A stretch of 64,000 nucleotides of DNA, from positions 14,095,383 through 14,159,382 of the forward strand of contig NC_135252.1 in the NCBI RefSeq assembly GCF_964204865.1, in the 5' to 3' direction. Below, in pieces: positions 36,559 through 46,940 of the stretch. A model generated the notes under the pieces. The model saw only the letters and a program-made list of their open reading frames with translations, was not told where the DNA came from and did not search any database. The position numbers and the translations under genes are program-made. Numbering within the stretch: the stretch's first letter is position 1; every line of letters starts with the position of its first letter. This DNA is from Styela clava (Eukaryota > Chordata > Ascidiacea > Stolidobranchia > Styelidae).

Positions 36559-36978
36559 CTATTCAAAATCGAAGAACGGATCTTCATCTGTAAAATTAAG
36601 GAAAGTTGTTTTTGCAATATATATATATAAATATAAGGCCATATAATGATTATTGGATTCAAATGCTTGACTGATTCAAGTTAAATAAAGCCGGCAGCAA
36701 TAAACCTAATATTACCTAATATAATTGATCTTTTTCTTCGTCCCCACGATGAGTTCGGTGGAGACGTTGAGTCCACTCTAAATGTGAATTATACATATTA
36801 AATACATATACGTTATTTTACATTATAATTTGAAAATTTTCTTTACATTGCGCTATCTTAAACTAAGTTTTAAGTTTACTAACCTTGACTCGCGGGGCCC
36901 ATAGGCTGAGATCAACACGATGGTAGATAGCAAGCAAAATAATAGAAATATTACTTTAACTAATCTCGCAATCATCAT
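36559..36978 (-). CDS. Secreted peptide precursor B1 (unit 1), 3 exons, 61 aa
   Basis: Exons 36978-36884, 36777-36716 and 36587-36559, GT-AG and in phase (186 nt). Signal peptide residues 1-25 (MMIARLVKVIFLLFCLLS... LISA). Then YGPRESR, VDSTSPPNSSW, the processing site GRRKR, and the acidic tail SIILDEDPFFDFE. GRRKR is a furin/PC-type cleavage site. Gly before the basic run is the usual donor for C-terminal amidation, so a peptide ending SSW-amide is predicted. Gene A1 lies about 1.7 kb away on the same strand and has the same intron positions and phases, so A and B are an old duplicate pair. TATA at 37182-37189. Confidence 0.8.
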
Positions 36979-37181
36979 GAAAAAATCAGATTTTTCCGGA
37001 TTCAAATGAATATTCCACTGAAACCTGAAACACTTTTGTCAAATCCTTTTTCCGTGAATGTTGACAACGAGAATATGATTCAATATTACGTACGATTTTT
37101 CGTTTTATAAAAAAATTCTCTCCGTCGGATGGTTCGGTACCAGTCTCCAAAAAAAAAAAAACTAAATTTGCTGATGCTGTA

Positions 37182-37360
37182 TTTATATAATAATCCACAA
37201 TAGATAAGATATATTTCAATTGTGTATTCATTCAATGTCATTAGGCAGGGAGAAATTGTATTCAAACCACACCTACTGTAGAAAATGCACAATTTTCACA
37301 GTCATTTCAAGGTAACGTGTGATGGCACGAAGCGTCCAATAAGAACATTTGCATGGTTTA
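37182..37360 (-). promoter_or_regulatory. Promoter module of peptide gene B1
   Basis: TATATAAATACAGCATCAGC on the minus strand (TATA at 37182-37189). It is preceded by the TAGGTGTG box, GACGCTTCGTGCCATCA and the ATGCAAAT octamer at A-gene spacing. Confidence 0.6.
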
Positions 37361-37399
37361 AATATAAAAATGTTTCAAAACTAAAAATTTATTGTTTTT

Positions 37400-38300
37400 T
37401 AAATTAAACATAAACATTTAACGTCACTAATTACAATATAATTAAGAGATGTAGACGTCAGAACAAATATTGAAAACAGGAAGATTTGAGTGCATGAGCT
37501 AAAACAATCAAAATATAAATGGGAAATTATATCAGGCACTCATTGTCTAACATAAATGTGAAAACAAACAAATCCGTCAACGCAAAACTAATAAAAAATT
37601 AGTCAGTATTTTTGTCACAGACTCTCATTACTTCGTTGTTTACATAACAATGATTTAAAGTAAACAACTTACTTATTATTGGACACGAAATGGACCTATG
37701 GATCGTTTTATTATTAGACTGTTGTTCTTGTTGATATTTTCCTTCTTGTTGTGATCGTATGAAAAAATTCCCGATATCATATAATGCTAATCTAAATTTT
37801 GGTATATATATATATATATAGTACAACCCATCTATTATATAAACTATTCAGGTTTTCTGTTTACCATTTTTGGTCGTACTTTGGACATTAATGTAAATGA
37901 ACATGAGGGTTTCGTAAAACTTATCATCATTCTGATTTAAATTGGCTGTAAACATGGGCACGAAAGTCAAATGACTATGATACAACGCAATGTAAACAAA
38001 TTTCAACTGAATTTTAATTGAATTGTCTCTATTTTCATATGAAGGTATGTCTAAGAATTAAAAAAGGCAAACTTTGGGGTGAAATAACTCACAGGAAATT
38101 GATAAAAAAATCAAGGTATCTGTACTCACTATAACTAATACAACTAATATATGCAAAATCATCTTTTTGTCCATCTTGTCATTTTAAAAAAGATGAGTCT
38201 TGATTCCGAGTTGATAATTTTGCTATCGCACCACAATGCTACATCTCTGTGACCTTTCTATAATGTAGACACATTGTTAAGCCCGAGTCCTACGGCGCAT
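37400..38300. other. Unit 1 stretch between B1 and the unit-end promoter
   Basis: No supported gene. It contains a TA run (GGTATATATATATATATA, about 37800) and sequence paralogous to 35780-35960 at its low end. It is nearly identical to unit 2 (about 46980-47880). Confidence 0.5.
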
Positions 38301-38301
38301 T

Positions 38302-38598
38302 TATAAATAGAAATATATATATAACTTTAGCTTGCGCCCTAGAAATAGATCTGAAGTCACAAATAGATTATAAGTTACTAACTATAGCAGTATAACTACC
38401 AGTTCAAAACACAACTCAATTTCCATGTCATATAAATCATTATGGGGTTTAGAATGAAATGAATCTAAAAATGAAAATGAATGCGATGTACTAACATTTT
38501 CAATTGAAAAGTGCTGGAAAGTATGATATAATTTGAAGTTCAGCATATTCTTACGGTGGTGTTAGCTTTTCGTGGTTTGATTTTATGTTTATTTATTG
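38302..38598 (+). pseudogene. Candidate D promoter with signal exon truncated at the unit 1/2 junction
   Basis: TATAAATA at 38302 is followed about 240 bases later by the hydrophobic coding stretch LAFRGLILCLFIV (from about 38559). It breaks off at ATTTATTG where unit 2 begins. The same truncation recurs at 48178. At the right end of unit 3 the stretch continues unbroken into the flank (57691-57846). Confidence 0.5.
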
Positions 38599-41532
38599 TT
38601 TATTTAAAGCTATCCCGGCTGTCTTCATTGACCATATTGTCATCGACATTTAATGCGCATATTCTCTTTCCAAATAACGGGTTCAGTTCAAAAAATGGAA
38701 AGGAATTGACGTTAACGATACCGGTACAAATAATTCGAATTTAGACTAAATAGTATTGGTTTTACATGCGATACGTTTTCTAACAATGTTAGCGAGAAAC
38801 AACGAAACAAACGCATTTACCTACCCAAAGCGGGACTTTTGGCTGACATGTCGGGACGGCGGGACAAGACGCTAAAAAGCAGGACTGTCTCGCCTAAAGC
38901 GGGACGTATGGTAAGCCTACGTATAAATACAGTGCAATCAGGCAGCTAACTATCGCATTAGTAAAGTAGTCTTACTCTTCATTATGAAGCAAATTTTCTG
39001 TTGGGAAGGGGCGTGTCCCACGGTAAGTCTATACCAGTATTGCAGCTCAGCAATTCCATCGGATCCCATAAGTCTTTGTATTCAATGTAGAAAAATTTAC
39101 ATGCAAATGGTAAGAAGCAAAGGTTGCAAAAACAGGATATTGATAGGCATATATGTTCGACTGCAAATCGAAATTAACCGTGTTTCAATGTTTTATAAAG
39201 AAATTATTAGTTGTGTGTCATGCTGTAATTGCCTCATCGTTTTTGATAAGACCCTGAGTTGGTATAGTTATATTTAAAAGCAGAATATCCAATCAAATGA
39301 ACGTTTTGGATGCATGAGCATGCCTGATTGGTAGAAATGGCGACTGTTAGATTTTAAAATAATCATCGTGTTACGAATATTGGAAAAAACAATCGTGCTA
39401 ATCGTAGGGTTAACTAACATAACTTTATTTTGGATAAAAGCGTTTTAGTCTTTAGGTAATTTATAAAACACGTTTCTGTTACAATTATGGCCATTTATTG
39501 GAGGAATCTCAAAATCAAACAATAAAGAATTGGACAGTAATGTTTCTATTTACGCAACTTTGTTTGAAATCTTTCATACATCCGCATATTTCGTATTAAT
39601 TTGAAACGTACACTGTGATTGATGAGCTTTACTTCGAGGCTTTGGGCCAGATTGCCTCATTTTTCTATTCTGCAAGGTGCTGTTGTAGAATCTTCTTCCT
39701 TCACACTGCATTGTTCAAATACTCAGTATCGTTTTCTAGTCGCCATTACATTGCACACGATCCACAGCACAATTAAACAATTTGAAGCAACTGGGTTTCT
39801 TCAATGGTACGAGCCACAGCAAATGCAATGTAACAATGTTGAATAAGAGATGAAAGCTATTATTTTGGCATCATCATGGGAGTTCTCTGAAGACTTGAAT
39901 GGACTTGTTTAAAACACAGTTAGGCTAATCGACACGATTTTAACAATCGCATCGGATTTGAAATTTTTCCTATTGACACGATTAACGATTAGAAACCATT
40001 AATTACAGATATGAAGACTTCGCTGAATGAATGGGGCGCGGAGAAATGGGCATTAACAGAGAACCGTTAAAAATAAGTATGAAGCAAGTAACGTTTATAC
40101 TCATTTTTCTCAAAAAAATGAATTTAATTATGAGCAGATACATGCGACAAAACATAACAGTCGAGCTCATTATTTATTTTTTACTGAACGCCGGAGTTTC
40201 CGATACCATTAAATGTTAATTTGCATTTTGGTATAGTGAAAGTTTACAATTTATCTATTATATAAACTATTTAGATTTTATGTTTAGCAATTTTGGTCAT
40301 ATGAACATGAGCGTTTCGCAAAACAGAAAGAACAGAAAAATTCGAGGTGAAATATCGCGCCAAGTATAAAATTAAAAAATATAATCATGACAATACCCTT
40401 CCAGTGACTTCGCCTATCTTAGAGTAATGAAAATTTGAAAATTGATCTCCTCGAATGCCTAGCAAGATAACTGTGTTGGCCTACTATTACTATGTACAAA
40501 ATGGGCTTTTTATTCATCTTGTCATTCAGAAAAGGATGAGACTTTTTTATATATTTCTAAACGGATTTTAATTGTTATTGCAAATGCACATCCAAAAGTT
40601 TAATTCCGAGTTAATAATTTTGTTATCGCACTATGATGCTACATCTCTGTGACCTTTCTATGATTTTGTTTACGCCCTAGTGATCAGTATTGTACTTGAT
40701 CAAAGTATGGTATAATATGTATACATTTTAACACATGCCCTCTGAACTATACAATAAATCTGATTTAAAGTGTCGAATAGGGGAAAATTTCTCTTTATAT
40801 TTATCAGCCGACTCATTTTTGTCTTTATTTTATAATTTCATATTGAAATAATCCATACTGACAGTTTGATCACAGAGTAAATAAAATGGTCAGGAGCCTC
40901 GGTGACCTGTAAAGGTCTTGCATACTGACCAACACGATTCAATGTTTAATTATTAACTGCACTGTATTTCTATAAAAATTGGTACTATTGCCCTTTTTTA
41001 ACATTGTTTTATGTAAATAAAATCTCTCTCTCTCTCTCTCTAGTCCTACGGCGCATTTATAAATAGAGAGATGGGACTTTAGCTCGCGCCACAGAAAAAG
41101 ATCTGGAGCCACAGATATACGTTACTAACTATACAACCAGTTAAAAACAAAACTCAATTCCCTTGTGATGTAAGCCATTAATGTTCTAGAATGAAACAAA
41201 TCCTGTTAATTTTGTAGTTCGGCCGTTAGCACAGTTGATCATCATACACGTTTGGCACGATGCAAATAAATAAATTTCTCTGATAAATTTAATGAAATGA
41301 TTATATTTAGTCAACAAATATATTTTAAAATTCGTCTGATGTCGCTAATTTTTTTAAAATTTCGAAAATGGATGAAATCGTGTGTTGTTCATTGAACTGG
41401 AACAACGAACGAACATTCAATGAGGTCCGTACTTGGTATTAAAATCCTCATTTCACGCTATTCCAAAACTTCGTGTGCGTCAAGTTCATATCAAATATTA
41501 TGAACTAAATTGCCTTCGAGACGAGTTCATGG

Positions 41533-41718
41533 TTATTTGCATTTTACTTTGACTCGTATAAGTCTTTTTCCCAGATTATTATATCCCAAAATGTATGCGG
41601 TAGCCGACACATAACTTGCAAAAAAATCGGACGATGTCACCACAACTATAAGGAAACATAAAATCAAACCACGAGAAGCTAACAACAAACGTAATAATAT
41701 GCTGAAATTCAAATACAT
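41533..41718 (-). CDS. Candidate D signal-peptide-like open frame (unit 2)
   Basis: 61 codons starting MYLNFSILLRLL, a hydrophobic run LILCFLIVVVTSS, then YILGYNNLGKRLIRVK. GYNNLGKR has the form of an amidation plus dibasic processing site. A GTAAAA donor follows LIRVK, so the frame may be exon 1 of a spliced precursor; no second exon was confirmed. The GYNNLGK.LIRVK core is conserved in the right-flank paralog. The segment is inverted relative to its neighbourhood when compared with the flank, so this copy may be disconnected from its promoter. Confidence 0.3.
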   Translation of the reverse strand: MYLNFSILLRLLLASRGLILCFLIVVVTSSDFFASYVSATAYILGYNNLGKRLIRVKVKCK

Positions 41719-44022
41719 AACTTACTTTTTAGCACTTTTCAAATAAAAATGTTAGTACATCGCATTCACTTTCATTTTAGGAGATTAACATGGTGATAAG
41801 ATAATTGTGGAAGCCGTTCGGATAAATGTCGCGATATAAATTTGATAAACAGGTCATATCTTTTTTACGTTGTCCAAAACACAACACCAGCTCTTCTCAT
41901 ATTTAAGTTATACATTGACAATTCTCATTCTTCGACAAGAATACTTGAAAAAATATACCTCATGACAACGAATAAAAATGTAATAACTTTTAGTTTTATG
42001 TTTCTCGTTTACGAAGAGGCTTTCTACAATGCCAGTTTTTCGCTTTGTAAATTTTTTAAGGTTGGTATCAACTTTCAGAAGTCATGCGATAAATGTTTCA
42101 GCTGTTTTAATCTGATAATCAATCTTCAGATGATAGTTGTACGGGCATGAAATAAAACAACACAGACAATTGGTTTTACTAATCGTGCAGTCGTCGCGAA
42201 TGATTCAGAATTTCTACGATTTGAACAAAGTTTGTTTTATTTCAACTGAAATGTCTTGTTTAAACACTTTTGCAATGGTAGTGTAACATATTCGTAAGAA
42301 CAATCTATTTTGACACCATGTTTGAAATTTTGTATTAATATAGATGTCTAATATTCTCTCGTGGGCATGAAAGTAAACATAGGAATAGGCTTAACACAAT
42401 AATAAAGAAAGTGATCGAAAAAAGATTCATATTTTTATCGTGTTTTTTTTTCATAATTATATTTTTATCAGTAATTGCTGAATTTAAGACACCAAAAATA
42501 AATCTGCCTAAATTTTTAATTGATCATTTTACGTCAAACCTTGACGTCCTGAACGTCTATTGTTAACATTGCGTCTCATGCAGTAAGCTTTAGGAACAAC
42601 AACTTGTTGATATTTCATGGTTTAATCGCGTTTTGTATAGTTTGTTTACCACTCGCTTTATATATTGTTTATACGCACTCTGTATTTTTGTATTTAGATT
42701 GTCCGTGAAACGTGACGATTTGGTCACACCTGCCATTCATCTGATAGATTCATCTGTGACATATCAGATAAAGGGTTGATCCTCGCTGTCACGTTTATAA
42801 TATACTCTCTTGAGGTATCAGAGTTATTAGAAGCTGAGCCGTAGTACGAGAATTTATTACTTCAACCAAATCAGTCCGAAATGTTTTCATTAAACAAACA
42901 AAGGATTGTAGAAACGAGTTAATTTTAATTACATCGAAAACGATATGATAATCAAACAGTTGTTTAGACAAAGATTCACAACTTTACTTCTTTCATTAAT
43001 ACTCTTCGAATATTAAAAATTCAAAACAGGGAGGGTTTTGTATTTTCTTTTTTTAGAATGCCTGGTTTCTATAAGATCGCTTTTCAGTGGCGTTATTTTT
43101 TTATTGCAATCTCTCTTGTAATTTTGGGAAACTGAAAACCGTCCAGGCCCACGCTCGGGGATTAATGATGGGCTATTACTAATCAACGAGAGTAGTGGAC
43201 ACTATATGATTGGATGTTGATTTGAATGCAACCATTCACATATATGCTTGAAAACACAGAACACTAACCGTTTTAATATTTAGACACTCTGTTGACTTTA
43301 TTTTTACTTTGAAAACAGCGCAATATTATACGATTTTTTAAGAATTTCGGTTGTTCACCGCTTCAAACGGAAATAAATTGATATTCGAATGTCTAAAATA
43401 AAGACAGAACCTGAAAATTTATATTTGTAAATAAATATATATAGAAAAAATGAATAATATTTTGTCCACTCTAGACTGGTGGTGCTGTTTGTAACAAATT
43501 AAATTCATTACTGTCAGAGAATACTTTTTATATAAGGTCTCGTAACGACTAAACAAGAATAGAATCCGTAGGATTTTAACATGGTTTGCAAAGCATCAAC
43601 ACACATTACCGGCACTGATCCACGCATAATGAGAGAACAGCACTGCTATGACCCTTAAATATCACACCATCGAACAAACAAAATTGTGAATTGAGGCATA
43701 GATACAGTTTATAAACATGTTGCAATATAAAATTATTTCACACAAGTATAGAAATATTGCATAGAAACGAAATGACAAACGGAAATATTCGTACCTCTTA
43801 GATACAGTATACGCAATATATGCTAGCACGTATCAAAAAAATTGTCACAATTGTCAAAAAAGTTCTTGTGGTGTTTTTGGATGTTAGAAAAAGTGTAGAA
43901 TAACAATTTGTTATATACCAGATAAAATAATCGTCGTCATGCAATTAAATAACGTATCGTCCTATTTTCCATGCACCAAGAACGTTGTATATTTTCCCGA
44001 GAGTGAACACCGCTTTCAGTCA

Positions 44023-44435
44023 CTATTCAAAATCAAAGAACGGATCTTCATCTGTCAAATTAAAAATTTGTTTTTGTAATTTATCTATATTTCCAATGCA
44101 ATGTAATGATGATTAGATTCAAATGCTTCGCTGATATAAGTTGAATAAAGCGGGCAGCAAATAACTTAATATCGCGGTCTTACCTATTATAATTGATCCT
44201 TTCCTTCGTCCGTCCGTGGGCCACCACGATGGAGGCGTTGAGTCTATTCTGAAAGTGAATTATAAAATTGTACATATTAATTTAAAATTTTCTTTACATT
44301 CCACTATCTTGAACTAACTTTTAATTTTACTAACCTTGAACTCCGGCCTATTTCAGGCTCTGAGGCTGAGATTAAGACGATACTAGATATCAAACAAAAC
44401 AATAGAAAAATTGCTTTAACTAATCCCGCAATCAT
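44023..44435 (-). CDS. Secreted peptide precursor A2 (unit 2), 3 exons, 64 aa
   Basis: Exons 44435-44335, 44248-44184 and 44051-44023, GT-AG and in phase. The first of the tandem ATGs has become ATA, so translation should start one codon later than in A1. After the signal peptide come SEPEIGRSSR, IDSTPPSWWPTDG, RRKG and SIIIDEDPFFDFE. Gly before the basic run (Val in A1) restores the GRRK order seen in B. TATA at 44619-44626. Confidence 0.78.
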
Positions 44436-44618
44436 TATGAAAAAATTAGAATTTCCAAGATTCAAATGATTATTCTGAATACCTCCGTCGTGAGTGTTGG
44501 CGCCGAGAATATGATTCAATTTTATGTACGATTTGATGTTTATAGAAAACCGCATCCCCGTCATATGGTTCGCCACCAGTCTCCGACGACAAAAAAAACT
44601 AAATTTGCTGATGTTGTA

Positions 44619-44790
44619 TTTTTATAATAAACCGCATTGATAAGTTATATTTAAATTGTGTTTAATTCAATGTCATTAAGCTGGGAGGATTTAAACCACA
44701 CCTACTGTAGAAAATGCACAACCTACACAGAAATTTCAAGGTAACTTCTGATGGCACGAAGCGTCTAATAAGAACATTTGCATGGTTTAA
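44619..44790 (-). promoter_or_regulatory. Promoter module of peptide gene A2
   Basis: TATAAAAATACAACATCAGC with the same upstream T-box-like and octamer sites as A1. TATA at 44619-44626. Confidence 0.6.
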
Positions 44791-44819
44791 ATATAGAAAT
44801 GTTTCAAACTGAAGAATTA

Positions 44820-45360
44820 AGTACCATGTCACAGTGCCGAATTGAAGTGCAGTAGAAACTGGTTTCATATTAAGAAACCGTTAACAATTCAGACGTCACT
44901 CATAATTCCAAATGTATTACCTAATAACTGTCTTGTTAGGTACACCACCAAAACGTGCACCCTCAAAAACTGGTACCTAAACGCCGTTCCCGAATGGCTT
45001 CTCCAGTATGATTGTACCCAGCCTGCTGTCACTGTGCCAAGGTGATATTCACTTTGGTCGTTGCTATGCTGTTTGCTGCCCATGGTTACCCCTCTCGTAT
45101 TTGACGGTGCCCAGAGTCTCTTTTCTGTAACAAATTTGGTTTTTGGACTTGATATTTGATATATTCATTTATATATTGTTCGTCTTATTTCTATTAAACT
45201 TGTATCAAAGTTAGACTCTTATCACAGGTGTTGCTGATCAATAACCAACTTTGGTTTTTTGCGCCACCTTCCACCATGAAATGTCATTTTCAACTTTTTT
45301 TAGGTTTATGTTCACTGTGAGTGCATTTTCATTTTGGTGAAAAATAAGCTACTGACTGAC
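44820..45360 (+). mobile_element. Retroposon 3' fragment between A2 and B2
   Basis: Unit 2 copy of the 35240-35774 insertion, with a small extra duplication near 45300 (TTTTTTTAGGTTTATG) that is also in unit 3. It ends with the CTGACTGAC tail. Confidence 0.6.
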
Positions 45361-46144
45361 TATTTTCCTTTTTGAACTAAAAATAAACATTTGACGTCAT
45401 CAATTACACGATAATTAAGAGATAAAGTCGCCAATGCAAATATTTAAAACAGAAAGATTCTATATTTGAGTACATGAGCATAAAACAATCTAAACATAAT
45501 TTACTTGAACTAAATCTATGTAAAACTAAATTGATGTTCAAATGTCCAGGATAAACACAGACTCAGAAAATTTACATTAGTACAAGGAAAATGAATAATA
45601 TTTTGCCCACTCTAGGATGGTGGCGCTGTATGTGACAAATTAATTCCTTGTTGTCAGAGTGTATTTATTATATAAAGACTCGCAAGGGACAAACGATAAC
45701 AAAATCAGTCAAAATTTAACATGGATTGCAAAGCATCAATACACATTACCGACACTGATCTACGCATCATGCGACAACAGCACTCTCATGAGCACAAATA
45801 TCATACCCACAAAGAAAACAAATTGTGCGTCGAGATATAGGTTTAATTTATAAATGCAAAATTATTTCGCACAAATGTAGAAATAATATACAAAAACGAA
45901 ACGGCAAATATTTGTAGATCTTAAATACACTATATAAGCATTATGAGCTAACATTTTCAGTTCGTCAAAAAAGTTGTCACAACTGTCAGAAAGTTCTTGT
46001 GGGGTTTCTGGATGTTATAAATAGTGTAAATTTGTTTATATCAGATAAAATAATCGTTGTCATAAAATTAAATATCGTATTGTCATATTTTTCATGTAGC
46101 AAGAACGATGTATATTTTCCGGGAGTGAACAGCGATTTCAGTCA

Positions 46145-46564
46145 CTATTCAAAATCGAAGAACGGATCTTCATCTGTAAAATTAAAGAAAGTTGTTTTTG
46201 CAATATATATATATAAATATAAGGCCACATAATGATTATTGGATTCAAATGCTTGACTGATTCAAGTTAAATAAAGCCGGCAGCAATAAACCTAATATTA
46301 CCTAATATAATTGATCTTTTTCTTCGTCCCCACGATGAGTTCGGTGGAGACGTTGAGTCCACTCTGAATGTGAATTATACATATTAAATACATATACGTT
46401 ATTTTACATGATAATTTGAAAATTTTCTTTACATTCCGCTATCTTAAACTAAGTTTTAAGTTTACTAACCTTGACTCGCGGGGCCCATAGGCTGAGATCA
46501 ATACGATGGTAGATAGCAAACAAAATAATAGAAATATTACTTTAACTAATCTCGCAATCATCAT
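46145..46564 (-). CDS. Secreted peptide precursor B2 (unit 2), 3 exons, 61 aa
   Basis: Exons 46564-46470, 46363-46302 and 46173-46145, GT-AG and in phase. The protein reads as B1 throughout: YGPRESR, VDSTSPPNSSW, GRRKR, SIILDEDPFFDFE. Near identity with B1, in introns as well, fits a recent shared origin through unequal exchange. TATA at 46762-46769. Confidence 0.8.
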
Positions 46565-46761
46565 GAAAAAATCAGATTTTTCCGGATTCAAATGAATATT
46601 CCACTGAAACACTTTTGTCAAATCCTTTTTCCGTGAATGTTGACAACGAGAATATGATTCAATATTACGTACGATTTTTCGTTTTATAAAAAAATTCTCT
46701 CCGTCGGATGGTTCGGTACCAGTCTCCAAAAAAAAAAAAAACTAAATTTGCTGATGCTGTA

Positions 46762-46940
46762 TTTATATAATAATCCACAATAGATAAGATATATTTCAAT
46801 TGTGTATTCATTCAATGTCATTAGGCAGGGAGAAATTGTATTCAAACCACACCTACTGTAGAAAATGCACAATTTTCACAGTCATTTCAAGGTAACGTGT
46901 GATGGCACGAAGCGTCCAATAAGAACATTTGCATGGTTTA
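46762..46940 (-). promoter_or_regulatory. Promoter module of peptide gene B2
   Basis: TATATAAATACAGCATCAGC plus the conserved upstream block, virtually identical to B1. Confidence 0.6.

Larger units (their letters stand above)
29264..38598. repeat. Tandem unit 1 (about 9.34 kb) of the three-copy array
   Basis: The unit begins at ATTTAAAGCTATCCCGGCTG and ends at TTTATGTTTATTTATTG, followed by a 3-base filler (TTT) and unit 2. Layout: right part of a hAT-like element (29264-29574); sequence without a supported gene (about 29575-31620); CT microsatellite and a plus-strand TATA promoter (about 31626-31700); inverted signal-exon segment (about 31845-32400); second TATA-type region (about 33170-33400); peptide gene A1; retroposon tail (35240-35774); peptide gene B1; a second plus-strand TATA promoter (38302) with a truncated signal exon. 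It is about 240 bp shorter than unit 2, partly from a missing ~90-bp block near 33800. Confidence 0.93.

Noticed and set aside
36413..36646. Plus-strand frame starting MGFLDVINSVNLF, repeated at 45999 and 55580
   Set aside because: It lies antisense over exon 3 and the intron of the B genes. Repetition follows from the tandem array and gives no independent support.
39619..39846. 75-codon frame MMSFTSRLWARLPHF..., also at 49199
   Set aside because: The unit 1 counterpart (about 30270) has an in-frame stop. No signal peptide, splice sites or promoter were found.
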